Assembly (NCBI RefSeq): GCF_023898315.1
Contig: NC_064621.1
Location: 136,150,521 to 136,214,520, forward strand
Reading direction: 5' to 3'
DNA from: Schistocerca nitens
Taxonomy: Eukaryota; Arthropoda; Insecta; Orthoptera; Acrididae
Length of the DNA: 64,000 bases
A model generated the notes under the pieces. The model had not been told where the DNA came from. It did not search any database and saw only the letters and a program-made list of their open reading frames with translations. The position numbers and the translations under genes were made by a program. Positions within the stretch are counted from its first letter, which is position 1. Every line of letters begins with the position of its first letter. Positions 34,374 to 45,882 of the stretch are shown here, in pieces.

Positions 34374-34377
<4 letters not shown>
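33451..34377. repeat. Near-perfect 0.93-kb palindrome with an AT core
   Basis: The left arm is 33451-33898 and the right arm 33933-34377, about 445 bp each, around an (AT)n core at 33899-33931. Both outer ends read CAATTCACTTG inwards. Differences are few: the left arm has a 20-bp tandem duplication of GACTGTTGTAGCGTAAGAAT (33847-33890), the (TG)n run is shorter on the left (33559-33598) than the (CA)n on the right (34214-34268), and there are one or two base changes. No coding sequence is recognised; mirrored open frames in the two arms are microsatellite readings. Confidence 0.95.

Positions 34378-34410
<33 letters not shown>
34378..34410. repeat. (AT)n microsatellite
   Basis: A TA dinucleotide run directly follows the palindrome. 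Confidence 0.95.
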
Positions 34411-34411
<1 letters not shown>

Positions 34412-34454
34412 AGTGAATCATTTTATTTTTGTGAAAAGAGGTATGGTGTAAAAA

Positions 34455-34565
34455 AGATTCAAACTGTATCTCAAGAATCAAATTGTAATATCAAGAACTG
34501 AAATGTATCTCAAAAACTGAATTTTAATCGCAAGAACTGAGTTGAAATCTCAAGAACTGAATAAA
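34455..34565 (+). repeat. Short degenerate tandem repeat, about five units of 19-21 bp
   Basis: Units of the type ATCTCAAGAACTGAATTGTA recur five times with variation (CAAGAATCAAATTGTA, CAAGAACTGAAATGTA, CAAAAACTGAATTTTA and so on). Confidence 0.75.
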
Positions 34566-35425
34566 TGAAAAACATCGTTACAATACATCTTTGTTGTTGT
34601 TATTTACAAAGAAACTTATCCCGTTTGTATGTGTATAGGATGTACAAGACACAAATGATATTAGGTTTAACATGAAGGCGAAGTTTAACATGGAAGATAA
34701 CAAAATACATAGAATGATTGCATGAGCTTACGCCTGTCGTGCAACATGTATTGGCTTATGGGATCAGGAGGCACGTGACCGTGTCCGCTTCCAAAAACAT
34801 ATAGCAAACATGTCTAAAATTATATCACCAGTACTTGAAGAAAACCAAAGACACAGGACTTGCGCAAAGTTGCATATTATATAACACACAAAACGTGAGA
34901 GCAGGATGAAGAGAAATCATACACATATTGCGAGTTACAAAAAATAATCATTCTCCTCCAGCTTAAAAGCAAAATTTACATTTTGATAAGTAGATACAGA
35001 AACACTATTTTCATGCATCCTCCTGAGTCGATGCAGAACAGGGCATCCGTAGAATTCCAGGTCTTGAATACCAGCATACTTGATGATTCGACGCATTCAT
35101 GCGGTCTTCTCCTCACTCTTAATGTAGATGATGGTCGAATAATCGAACTGACGTAATCATATCTGTATAGATTATACGAGGTTCATCTTAGTGAACTCCA
35201 TGGTACAAATGCGTGAACCATTTTGCACTCCTCCGCATCGTAGCACACTTGATATCCTTGTAAGACCTCGGCGTGCAGTGCTTTGGAAAATCTCTCTGTT
35301 ATATAGATATCTTCTGTGAAAGCAATACTTTTAAATATGACCTGTCTACGCCCATGATCATAGAAACCATGAAGTGAAGCAGTAGGTTACTAATAACGTT
35401 GTAGAATCTTAGTTGCCTGTTGTGA
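34566..35425. other. Unassigned DNA between palindrome and LTR element
   Basis: No recognised gene. Both strands have some moderately open stretches with coding-like composition, such as a plus-strand reading with MEDNKIHRMIA and a minus-strand reading with TERFSKALHAEVLQGYQV. I cannot assign either. Confidence 0.35.
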
Positions 35426-35429
35426 CCAT

Positions 35430-36398
35430 TATAGTGTCTCCAGTGCTATATTACGAAAAGACTTAAAAAACAGTATTTATAAAGAAGAGACATTTAAAAA
35501 TCGAATAATATATTTTTTATCATGTAGCCGTAAAATAATAATTTCTCTGGGTAGGTTTCGAGTGCAAGGAAATGTAACAAAATGATCTAAAGAGATGACA
35601 AGATACGCTCTTTTGTTAATTTTTTAGTTGTCTTCACTTCTTCTCTTGTCTTGATTGTGTATAGACGGACATCTTGCGAGTGCTGGAAAATGTAAGCATA
35701 TTTGTATGAGTTAAGCAGATAATATATTGATTTACTATCATTGTGCACTTTTAATTTGTAAGAGGTGATCCCGATTTCATGTCCGCCTTCCTTGAATTAA
35801 CCTGCATTCAAGTAATTTACAGTTCAACAATCGCAGCGGCCGATGCAGCCAACGACGCCATTACGTGGCGATATTAACTTACGAAAAGTTAGCGGAAGCG
35901 AAATACTCGCCCGCTATTAACATAATATTAATTTTTCTCCACAGCCGCACCAAGTTGCAGAAATACGTAGCTTTAAGATTCTTATTTTCAGTACCATAGC
36001 CGAGAGCCAGAGCCAGGACTCCGACTACAATACAATGGTTAACGGAGGTAAGAAAAATACTCTCGCGCGTGTGTGGGCCGCAGTTGTAATTAATAACTAA
36101 AGATTTCTTGCTTTAAAGTGAACTGACTAGCCGAGGAAATTAATATGAAAAGTTTATTACATTGTTCAACTTATATGCTCATGTTTTAAAAGATTCAGCG
36201 AGTCTAACATTAATTAACGTAACAAATAATTTGAGATTAATGTTGTTAAAAAGGAGAACTTCAGGAAAGCATTTAATCGTAAATCAAAATTAAATGAAAT
36301 ATCATTTTTATTAATGCCCACCACGTAAGTCGGCAACAGTCAAAAAATAATAATAACAATAATAATATATTAAATTACGACGGCCGACGGACGCGAGA
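35430..36398 (+). repeat. 5' LTR
   Basis: The start TATAGTGTCTCCAGTGC and end GGACGCGAGA correspond to the 3' LTR at 42523-43488. Promoter elements were not resolved. Confidence 0.9.
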
Positions 36399-36399
36399 T

Positions 36400-36421
36400 T
36401 GGCGCCGCAACTTTGGGGCCC
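36400..36421 (+). promoter_or_regulatory. Primer binding site
   Basis: One base after the 5' LTR lies TGGCGCCGCAACTTTGGGGC. It resembles the complement of a tRNA-Lys 3' end (TGGCGCCCAACGTGGGGC) with one inserted base and one change, a primer type used by several insect Gypsy elements. tRNA identity is inferred from memory of that 3' end. Confidence 0.7.
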
Positions 36422-36830
36422 GATCAAAGAAAATACGAAATTTACTAAATCTGACTCTATTGTAATGAATGTAATTATGTATGTGTCTAATTGTTGTAAA
36501 ATATTAATGCCTATATGAATTCTTTTACATGTACAACAACAAAACCACACCCTGAGGAGAGCTGGAGAAGAAAAAGTGTAGAAAAGAAAAGGGATTACGT
36601 GAAAGAAAAATAAAAATAAGGCCTATTGAGCAAGCATCCTGTGTAGCTCTGTGCGGAATATCGAACCCATGTGCACATGAGATACCTTCGGTGTTTTGTG
36701 TATTTATGTGTTTATTTATGGAGGGGATAATTATTCGTTTTGTGTATTTATATGTTTATTTTTGGAGGGGATAATTATTCGTGTGTGTATCAGTGTTAAA
36801 GATTCGTCAGTGGCTTAAAGTGAATTTATT

Positions 36831-39108
36831 ATGGGTAAGATAGGACAAGCTAAAGCATCCGTACCAGACGAACAAAATTTTGTTAATATGGAAAGTGAGG
36901 GTCAGTTGCAAAACGTAAACGAATCCCAAGCCACTGCCTCGGATAACATAATTTCCGGAGCGGGGGGCGAGGATCTGTGGACGGTGAATGACGCTCGACA
37001 GCAGAATGGGAATAGAGTAACAACTCCACTGCCTGGGCAGGGGGGCCAATCGAGTGCTACATTAAGTGGGGCACCAGTATGCTCACCAAATGCACGCCCT
37101 TTTGCTGAATTTCTGCGTAGGCTCGAAGAAAGAGATAGGGAAAGAGACGAAAAACTGGCTCAGATGCTCTATGAGCAAGAGCAACAAAGAGAACAGAAAG
37201 AAAGGGAAAAAGAAAGAATGTCAGACCAGAGGGAAAAACAAAGAGACGAAAAACTGGCTCAGATGCTCTATGAGCAAGAGCAACAAAAAGGACAGAAAGA
37301 AAGGGAAAAACAAAGAATGTCAGAACAGAGGAAAAAACAAAGAGTCGAAAAACTGGCTCAGATGCTACATGAGCAGGAGAAAAAATTAAGGCAAAAGCTC
37401 ATTGAGCAAGAGCAGCGCAGTGAAGCGAAGCTAGATAGTATCCAAAGCGAACTTGCCGAGATGCGGGACGCTTGCAAAGAAATCCCCGATCTTGTGCAAA
37501 GCTTAGCCGGCGAGATGCAAAAATTACAGATATCGCAGGCTAGGCTTGAAGATAATGTCCAGACTTTAACCACTTGCGTGGATAATGTGGAGATAGATGC
37601 ACAGAAAAGTATTGACGCATATTTGGAAGTGCAAGCTCAAACAGTAGAAAAAGAATTAAATGAATGGCTAGAAGCAAAGGATCGCGAGATATCTGCAAAG
37701 ATTGAAAGCGACGTAAAAACAGCTGTAGAACAAGCGACTGCGGCCGCGAGTGTAAATATTGACGCTAGCGCTGCCGCACTACGTGCCGAATTAACACAGA
37801 TCAAATCCCGTGTGACAGCGGAATTGCCAAATTGGCAACAGGAGGTCACGCGGAGACTGTCTGTGTTGGAAAGCAATGTAAAGAGTGGCGGACAGATAAT
37901 GAATCCGACTCCGCGTACTGGTTACTATAATAACGCTGACGGTAGGCAGGGTGCGAGTGCCCAACCGCAACCTAATGCGAATTATGAGCACGAACAACAA
38001 ACATGCGATACCGTGCAGCGCACATCACGAAGTAATGAAGGTCACAGAATGTAGCAATCAGATGTGCAAAAAAGAGGACAATGTAATAAAACACAGGACA
38101 TTCCAACCCTTCAATAGTGAAAAACGAAATGTCCACCCTGTGGTATTTATTAAGAGCTTCAGGAATGTGTTTCCCAGGACATGGACGGAAAGACAAAGGA
38201 TACAGTTCGTGGTCTCCTTTATTCAAGGAGACGCGGTACTGTGGGCCACCGACGTGTCCGAAAAATGTCTAACGATGCAACAGTTTGAAGGTGCATTCTT
38301 GCAAAAATTCTGGTCCAATAGCGTCCAAGAAAGACTACGAAAGGAGTTGTACAGTCCAGAAATGTACAATCCTAAGATGGGAACGTTACGCAAATATTTT
38401 GAAAAGTATATAAACAAAACCAGGTACTGGGACGAGCCAATGTCCGATCGTGACATAATCAGATAAATAAAAATGAAATTGCCCAGTGAAATTAAAAGAT
38501 ATTTCATCAATGTGCCGGAATACGATATAGAACAATTCATGGAAATAGTGGATTCTGTTGACTTATTGATCGAAGATATGAAAACCGAAAGCAAGTGGAA
38601 CCATGCAGGTTGTAATCAACAAAAAGCCGATTACAATGGCAGCCACAGTAACAGTAGTAACTTAGTACCAAATGGTAACGGGAATAGGCAAGAGCACCGG
38701 CAACAGAATCGAGGCACAAACAATGGCAATGGTTATAACGGCTACGGTTATAATCGTCAAAATCGAAAGAGACATCATGATGGACGCATGAGTAATGGAT
38801 ATAATGGTAACGGCAATCCGCAATGGCGGAACAACCGAAACCAGTGGCGTGGTTGTAATGAACCGACACCACAGTGGCAACAAAACACAGCGCCACAATG
38901 GAACGCCAACCCAGGTCCGTCACAGAACATGTCAGGAAGTTACAACAGACCACCGCAAAACCAGGGCCATACACAGTATCAAAATACGCCATCGGGGAGG
39001 CAGGGCGGCCAATCCAACAGTAGCAACAACAACAACCAGAACCACAATGTGAGGTTAGTGGAAGTGACAGACAACTGTCAACCCACTAATGCTCATTCGT
39101 TAAACTGA
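36831..39108 (+). pseudogene. gag of the LTR element, one frameshift and one stop
   Basis: The structural protein of the intracellular particle. The first frame (36831-38054) begins with a plausible ATG and is dominated by a charged coiled coil. A 33-residue unit containing EKLAQMLYEQEQQ is repeated three times at 99-bp spacing (about 37149, 37248, 37347). Translation must then change frame near 38040 into 37951-38466, which carries a capsid-like part with FIKSFRNVFPRTWTERQRI and FIQGDAVLWATD. An in-frame TAA at 38464-38466 interrupts it. The frame resumes at 38473 with LPSEIKRYFINVPEYDI and an Asn/Gly/Gln-rich tail without a zinc knuckle, ending at 39108. Confidence 0.85.
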
Positions 39109-39131
39109 AGACAGCTACAATTCGCTCTCCG

Positions 39132-40040
39132 TTGTTGGCTGCAGGATGGTGTAGTGAGGGCACATTCACGGATGACAGCCATAAACTTTGTATGTTGAGG
39201 TACAATGAGGGAACAAAAATAGAAAAGGAACTTGTAGACATACCGCAGAAATGTAACCGAACCGACAAAAGTGTTGTGCAGGCTATACTGCAAGCAGATA
39301 TGTACGGAGCACCAATACAGATAATAGTCGATACCGGTGCGTCAACCAATGTCATGAGCGCAAATTTTTACAAGTACTTGAGTCAAAATAATAGAATACC
39401 AGTATTGCCAGTGAAGAATTGTCGTGTAACAGGTGCAATAGGTGCACAATCTCATATCATAAAGCACCAGGTGCAAGTTGAGTTTACGGTAGGAAATGAA
39501 GCAATGAAAAGCTCGTTCCTAGTAGTTAAGGGATTAGGTGTTGCTTGCATCCTGGGGATAGAATTTTTACGCCAGAGGGGCGCAAAAATCGACCTCTTGT
39601 GCGGGGAAGTAAGCCTTATGAATGAGGGTAGACGGGTAATTTTGCCATTGTTGAGGTCACGGGAAGTGCACGGTAAACATTGCCGGAGCTTTCAGTCTAG
39701 ATTCGAAGGAATACAGGTAATGAATTTATATTCTGACTTAAGTACAAGACAAGAATATTATAAAGAATTTATTACTGAAGACAAAGAGGAAAAAAGGAAA
39801 CTGATAGCCATGAAAGTCAGGGAGTCAGAACATTTGACTGACGCACAACAAAACGAATTGACTCAGCTACTTACAGATTATGAGAATGTGTTTTCGGAAA
39901 AACCCGATGTTATCGAGGGCTACACCTATAACATGGAAGTGGTACCTCACGATACTTTCTGTCACGCAAACTACACCATCCCATGGTCAAAGAAGGAGGC
40001 AATTACGAAGGAAACAAGAAAAATACATACAAAGACTTAA
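39132..40040 (+). pseudogene. pol stub: aspartic protease and start of reverse transcriptase
   Basis: The retropepsin active site is IVDTGASTNVMS, with DTGAS at 39330-39344. The flap and C-terminal ILGIEFLRQRGAKID motif follow. Downstream, LTDYENVFSEKPDVIEGYTY is the typical entry into a Gypsy reverse transcriptase, and YTIPWSKKEAITKE is its first fingers block. The frame then stops, and no RT palm, RNase H or integrase follows. The start overlaps the end of gag in another frame, as in elements that use frameshifting. Confidence 0.87.
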
Positions 40041-42505
40041 AGAAGTTCGCTCAGTGGAGCAACGTTTACATATATGAGTAGTAGGTTAAGTTTATAGCGT
40101 ATTTTTTTTGTGAATAAATGTTCAGATTTTAGTGTAACATTTAAAGACAATGAGGCACACAAGATTATTGCGATTCAATTTTGTAGATGTTAAGGAATAA
40201 CAGCATTTTTAAGCAATTGCATTTTGAAAGAAAAAAATGAAAGTAGGTTTAAGAATATTTTACAAATTTCATTTTTAAAAAATGCTTAAAAATATTTAAA
40301 AAAATTCAACACCATGTAATGATGAAGGAATTTTTCATTAGTGTGTCATGCATGTTTTTGAACTGTAGTAGTAATGAAACTTATGAAATTCAGTATTATA
40401 GTGTACATGTTGTTCCATGTATTTATGTCTATACCGATCTTGAAATATGCTCAATCATAATTTACTAAACAATATGAGTGCAGGGGGTCCATCACCCAAG
40501 GTACCTCATGTGTTTTGGACAAGATACAAAGCAAATCAGTAAACGCGACTACCGCTAAGCACCGTTAAAATATATTGCCATCTGCTAAGGCAGAGATTTG
40601 CACGAATTTATCGTGTAAACAAAAGTCACAAATCTAACATTAATCTAGGAACTTGCACGCTAGGCCTAGATTATAAAATGTGTACGATCGAGAGGCAAAG
40701 TTTTGTAAAGTCGAGCCTGGCTCTGGAGAGCAAGTACGCAATGAGTGGGCAGACATGACATGGGGACTTACCTCAGATGAGACGGAAATACAATTGTATA
40801 GCCAAAAAAATCTGAAGGCAAGTACGACTCTAAGTGGAAAATGAAAAGAGATAATTAGTGCGAGAGACTGGTAAAATCCAGCACGAGCCAAAATCCAGTT
40901 CAGACTGAATGAAATACATTAGTATTTGTGAACTAATCGAAACAGTTACTTTAAGCAGTGTGAAAAACTGTGAAGGTGAAACTGTGATACGGACAGTGAA
41001 GTGCTAGTATTGAACGTTCAACAACGGTGAAGACGCCAAACGCCAATATTACGCACGAAAAACTGTGAATTTGCTTATAAATGTGAACTGTTAACGTGAG
41101 CCGGCCGCGGTGGTCTAGCGGTTCTGGCGCTGCAGTCCGGAACCGCGGGACTGCTACGGTCGCAGGTTCGAATCCTGCCTCGGGCATGGGTGTGTGTGAT
41201 GTCCTTAGGTTAGTTAGGTTTAAGTAGTTCTAAGTTCTAGGGGACTTATGACCTAAGATGTTGAGTCCCATAGTGCTCAGAGCCATTTGAACCATTTTTT
41301 TGTTAACGTGAAGTGAACCCACAGTCAATGTTTTTGGGACAGACTGTAGTTTCAGTGAGCACAATAATACGTGATTGGAATGCGATGCGTGGACTGTTGC
41401 AAAACAGCGACCGCAGAAACGGCGAATGTTTGTGCTAAGCTCGTACTGGGACACTCACCAGTGCCTGCGAGTGTGGCGAAAACATAAATAATTTTATCAA
41501 GACAAAAACTGGCGTGTAATGGAAACAGTGGCGCATCAAAACTTCATTCACGGGAGAAGATCCATGTCATGTATTCTGCAGGACAGTTTGACACTCGGAA
41601 ACTGGCGAAAACTTAACAACTGCCGCACTAATAAATGCTTCTTTCCCACTAGCGTAACCATCTGCAGCGGGAAACAAATATTACGTTGGTTGTGTGTATG
41701 TTTCATGTACTACGTCGGAGATGCGTAGCAGAGCTGACTCCTGCCAACAAGCGCGGGGGCCGGATATCATCCCACTCCGCCACGCCCGGCCGAGACAGAA
41801 ACGCATCGCCAACCGTGCAGCCGATCAGCTGATTCTGACGTTCCACGACAGCGAGAGACACGCTGGCGTCGAGCGGGCGTTGACCTCTCCGCAGCCGCCG
41901 CGAACGCCGAGCACCGAACACACCAACCGACGCCGTCGCGAGCTAAACGTCGCGGCGTAGATCATCAACGACACCGCAATCAATTGTTATAATCACCTTA
42001 TTTTTTGCATAGTGCAACAAAAAATTGTTTGTAATGTATACACATCCTGTACTCCAATGACATCCCAGAAACATTTAAGTGAAAGTAATCAAAGCAGTTA
42101 GTCTGTCGCTCCGCCGAGGTTTTCCCCAGGGTTTCCCTACGGCCGCGCCAAATGGGGAGTGAACAGTTGACACCCCTGGGACTTCAAATATTCCGGACTA
42201 ACTCGTGTTTGTATACCTTTGAACACTGCAAAAGTTGCAAACCTAAAAAGAAGCAGCCAAAATGAAACTAATTGTATTCCATGTCCTTTTGTACATGACT
42301 GTATACGTACCAATTGTATATTATATTGTTATGTAGATAACTTCATCTGTATTACACTCTGGGTGTAACACACCTCAGTAATTACAACGGTTTAAACATA
42401 CGATATCACATATGTAGACTGTGAAAGAAAAATCTGCGTGTGGGCACTGTGGACATGAAAGAGGAAATATTTATGTCAAAAAACACGAACATTTTTTATG
42501 ACATA
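40041..42505. other. Non-coding 3' part of the LTR element
   Basis: About 2.4 kb with no pol sequence. It contains a SINE (41100-41300) and a GC-richer patch at 41700-41960 with chance open frames on both strands. An env gene was not recognised. Confidence 0.6.
41100..41300 (+). mobile_element. tRNA-derived SINE, copy 3, inside the LTR element
   Basis: The 11-bp target duplication TGTTAACGTGA lies at 41089-41099 and 41301-41311. The head GCCGGCCGCGGTGGTCTAGC and B box GGTTCGAATCC are intact. It ends with ACCATTTTTT. It must be younger than the LTR element that it interrupts. Confidence 0.96.
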
Positions 42506-42522
42506 AACATTTCGGGGGGCAA
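42506..42522 (+). promoter_or_regulatory. Polypurine-type tract before the 3' LTR
   Basis: A G-run (TTCGGGGGGCAA) ends immediately before the LTR start. This is the position where plus-strand priming occurs in LTR elements. Confidence 0.6.
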
Positions 42523-43488
42523 TATAGCGTCCCCAGTGCTATATTACGAAAAGAATTAAAAAACAGTATTTATAAAGAAGAGACATTTAAAAATTGAATA
42601 ATATATTTTTATCATGTAGCCGTAAAATAATAATTTCTCTGGGTAGGTTTCGAGTGCAAGGAAATGTAACAAAATGATCTAAAGAGATGACAAGATACGC
42701 TCTTTTGTTAATTTTTTAGTTGTCTTCACTTCTTCTCTTGTCTTGATTGTGTATAGACGGACATCTTGCGAGTGCTGGAAAATGTAAGCATATTTGTATG
42801 AGTTAAGCAGATAATATATTAATTTACTATCATTGTGCACTTTTAATTTGTAAGAGGTGATCCCGATTTCATGTCCGCCTTCCTTGAATTAACCTGCATT
42901 CAAGTAATTTACAGTTCAACAATCGCAGCGGCCGATGCAGCCAACGACGCCATTACGTGGCGATATTAACTTACGAAAAGTTAGCGGAAGCGAAATACTC
43001 GCCCGCTATTAACATAATATTAATTTTTCTCCACAGCCGCACCAAGTTGCAGAAATACGTAGCTTTAAGATTCTTATTTTCAGTACCATAGCCGAGAGCG
43101 AGCCAGGACTCCGACTACAATACAATGGTTAACGGAGGTAAGAAAAATACTCTCGCGCGTGTGTGGGCCGCAATTGTAATTAATAACTAAAGATTTCTTG
43201 CTTTAAAGTGAACTGACTAGCCGAGGAAATTAATATGAAAAGTTTATTACATTGTTCAACTTATATGCTCATGTTTTAAAAGATTCAGCGAGTCTAACAT
43301 TAATTAACGTAACAAATAATTTGAGATTAATGTTGTTAAAAAGGAGAACTTCAGGAAAGCATTTAATCGTAAATCAAAATTAAATGAAATATCATTTTTA
43401 TTAAGGCCCACCACGTAAGTCGGCAACAATCAAAAAATAATAATAACAATAATAACATATTAAATTACGACGGCCGACGGACGCGAGA
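42523..43488 (+). repeat. 3' LTR
   Basis: About 99% identical to 35430-36398, with TATAGCGTCCCCAGTGC at the start and GGACGCGAGA at the end. The CCAT target duplication follows. Confidence 0.9.
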
Positions 43489-43622
43489 CCATGGAACAGA
43501 AATTACGATCTAGTGATCATTGCAGTAACATATCTGACACAATACATCTTAATTGATGGTGGTCAGTCAATCCGCTATCGCGCATTCGAGTCATAGTGCT
43601 TAAAGCAGGGCTCAAATTTTGA

Positions 43623-44015
43623 ACACAAGCCCATATTCTCCTGTAACCTTTTGTTCTACTCCTTCCCCTACAACTGCATTACAGTCCTCCACGACTGTTA
43701 GATTTTCATCTCCCTTTACGTACTGTATTACCCTTTCAATACCCTCGTGTGCTTTCTCTGTCTATGTCCTGTGGGTCCACGTTATGTGTCTTTAACGCAC
43801 AGATTGCCTTCTGAATCCTCATGCGACTGATCATTGCTGATTCTTCCGCCTTTAGGGGAAGTTTCCCACCCCAAGGACAAGAGAGTGCCCTGAACGTCTA
43901 TCCGCTCCTCCGCCCTGTTTGACAAGGCCGTTAGCAAAATCAGGGTGACTTCTTATGCCAGTGCTGATTATCAATGAAAGTTAAAGCGGCGGCGGGTTTC
44001 GAACCCGGAACTATT
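43623..44015 (-). mobile_element. RTE-type LINE with tRNA-like head, second copy, minus strand
   Basis: Read on the minus strand, GGGTTCGAAACCCGCCGCCG is followed by the same body as at 22560-22800. The same abrupt passage from CCACAGGACAT into RTE endonuclease sequence occurs. It stops after GAGAATATGGGCTT. Its position, inside the right inverted arm and in inverse orientation to the copy near 22.6 kb, fits the two being part of one duplicated segment. Confidence 0.75.
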
Positions 44016-45735
44016 ACTAATCAAAGACGGTACCCCTATACAACGATCCTAGTGAACGGCATTCGCTCATCAAAAGCGTCTCCAACCACTAAGTATTCTA
44101 ATTACGGTATGGCGTCAATGATCTGATGTCCTTCACTAAAAGGACGGGATAGGGAATTGCTGCTAGCCACGTCAGGGAGCATCACACTGTAATGGTGTAA
44201 ATTGTGTACGGAACAGACATTCATAAAGAGCGTTCTAGGGGTAATGACTCGTAACCCGTTTTATATAAATATTCGAGAGCACATTATGCACATCTCTTGA
44301 TTTGACCCATTTAAACATGTTGCAAGCAGCAACATTCTCTTTCTCGCTGAGTCCGTAGTCTTCAAGGCTAACTGTCGTAACATATTCAGAAAGTAAGAGC
44401 TCTAACACATTTTTTCTGATTTGTGAGCACAGTTGTGTTCCTGAATGAAGCAGAGCGGTGCAGTCACTGTTCTTCATTAACAGCTTTCAAATTCCGATAA
44501 GTAAAGCAGAAATCCTGGTATTTACGACCATACTTTTCACAATACACTCACTACCATTGCTCCGATTCACTATTAGAATTACGGCATTGCTACTCTTCGA
44601 CCTAGTCTCCAACAGCGTCATCTTATTCACAGACATTCCGCATACTTGAAGCTGAAAAACTGAATGACGGTAGAATCTTACTGGTTATTCAGTGACGTAC
44701 ACCGGATGCACTGAAGAGACAAACATAGGTCTATTTTTCGCTTGGAATAAAGCATGCTTTGCATTCAAGCCTGTACGAGGTTTTTACGTAACATAGTACT
44801 CCTTTTGAAAATTCTGCTTCCACACATATTTTGTAGGATCTTAACAGAAACATGTTAAACATGTATCATTAAGTCACCGTTTCTCGCACATGTACCAAAC
44901 AAAATCTTTGTACGACACTCTAATAGCCTCTTTTTTTCGTAACAGACTTGTTTTGCCTGCTCCCACAGATCGATCTGGGAGTGTTCCTCCTCCAAAGTAT
45001 TAAACAGGTATGGTACTTGGCAAAAGGAATTTGAAATGTGCTTAAACTCGATACAGAATGATTTTGGGATAACATTTTGCTACGTAAACGTTTCTGTACC
45101 CATTTGCTTGGTCCCTGAAAATTAACGTCAAATGGACGTACTTTTGTATACTGTACTGGCAGTGATGTCTTAGTCGAGAAATCTGTATGATCTGGGTGTT
45201 AGGGCTGCGGTAGTTTTTGCGTGTAAACATGGCATAAGGCTCAAATGCACTAACACAAAATCTAACTTGGTGGTCGGAATATATAACACGTCATTATGTT
45301 GGCTGGATTTAGAAACACTATGGAATTATCAAAAATACGAAAAAGTTTCGTGGAAGTGATGAAATTGAGAAAATAAAAAACGCGAGGGCTCTTTTATTGT
45401 CATTACACCTTTTATTCCTTTATGTGCCGGAACCGTTTTGTTACTAGGCTTTGCAAAACGATATCCACCTGGTACGAGTGCGGACAGAACACAATTTTTC
45501 GGGCACTATACATTTATAAATAGTAATAGGACATGTGTATGTGTTGGAGTGTAAAGTTACTGTGCTCAGTGTTCCGACATGTCATCAGACGTTTGTGAGA
45601 AGTGATCAGACTACTATTCCCGTAGAAGATTACGCATGTCTAGTCGTAAGAGGAGGATATATTTGACGTGGGGAATTGTGATCTCAACGCATTCGGAAGT
45701 ATATCCGACCATAAGGGGTGATAGATTCATTTCGT

Positions 45736-45882
45736 AGGCGCTTCAGTCTGGAACCGCACGACCGCTAGGGGCATGTATGTGTGTGCTGTCCTTTAGCTAG
45801 GTTAAAGTAGTTCTAAGTTCTAGGGGACTGATGACCTCAGATGTTAAGTCCCATAGTGCTCAGATCCATTTGAACCATCTGA
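45736..45882 (+). mobile_element. tRNA-derived SINE, copy 4, 5' truncated
   Basis: It starts at TAGGCGCTTCAGTCTGGAAC, so the A box is missing, and the B box is deleted. The body from GTGTGTGCTGTCC to CATTTGAACC is present. AGATTCATTTCGT (45723-45735) and AGATTCATTTTGT (45883-45895) are the target duplication with one change. Confidence 0.9.

Larger units (their letters stand above)
35430..43488 (+). mobile_element. Ty3/Gypsy-type LTR retrotransposon lacking most of pol, 8.06 kb
   Basis: Two LTRs of 969 and 966 bp enclose a primer binding site, gag, protease, a stub of reverse transcriptase and about 2.4 kb of non-coding DNA with a SINE. A 4-bp target duplication CCAT lies at 35426-35429 and 43489-43492. 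The LTRs differ at roughly nine substitutions and two or three indels, about 1%. The insertion is therefore recent by the standards of this window, yet gag and pol carry a frameshift and a stop and lack the catalytic RT, RNase H and integrase. It must be a defective copy or a non-autonomous lineage mobilised in trans. Confidence 0.9.

Noticed and set aside
33367-34416. Two nearly identical 90-codon frames on opposite strands
   Set aside because: They are the same sequence read in the two arms of the palindrome, largely (CA)n repeat.
36061-36830. Possible second promoter or exon between the primer binding site and gag
   Set aside because: Only leader sequence is seen; nothing distinguishes it from the normal 5' untranslated region of an LTR element.
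37066-37389. Second lysine-rich frame inside gag
   Set aside because: Shadow frame of the repetitive coiled-coil coding region.
41694-41960. 88-codon frame in the 3' part of the LTR element as a possible env
   Set aside because: Too short, no signal peptide or membrane segment, and a GC-rich patch with open frames on both strands.
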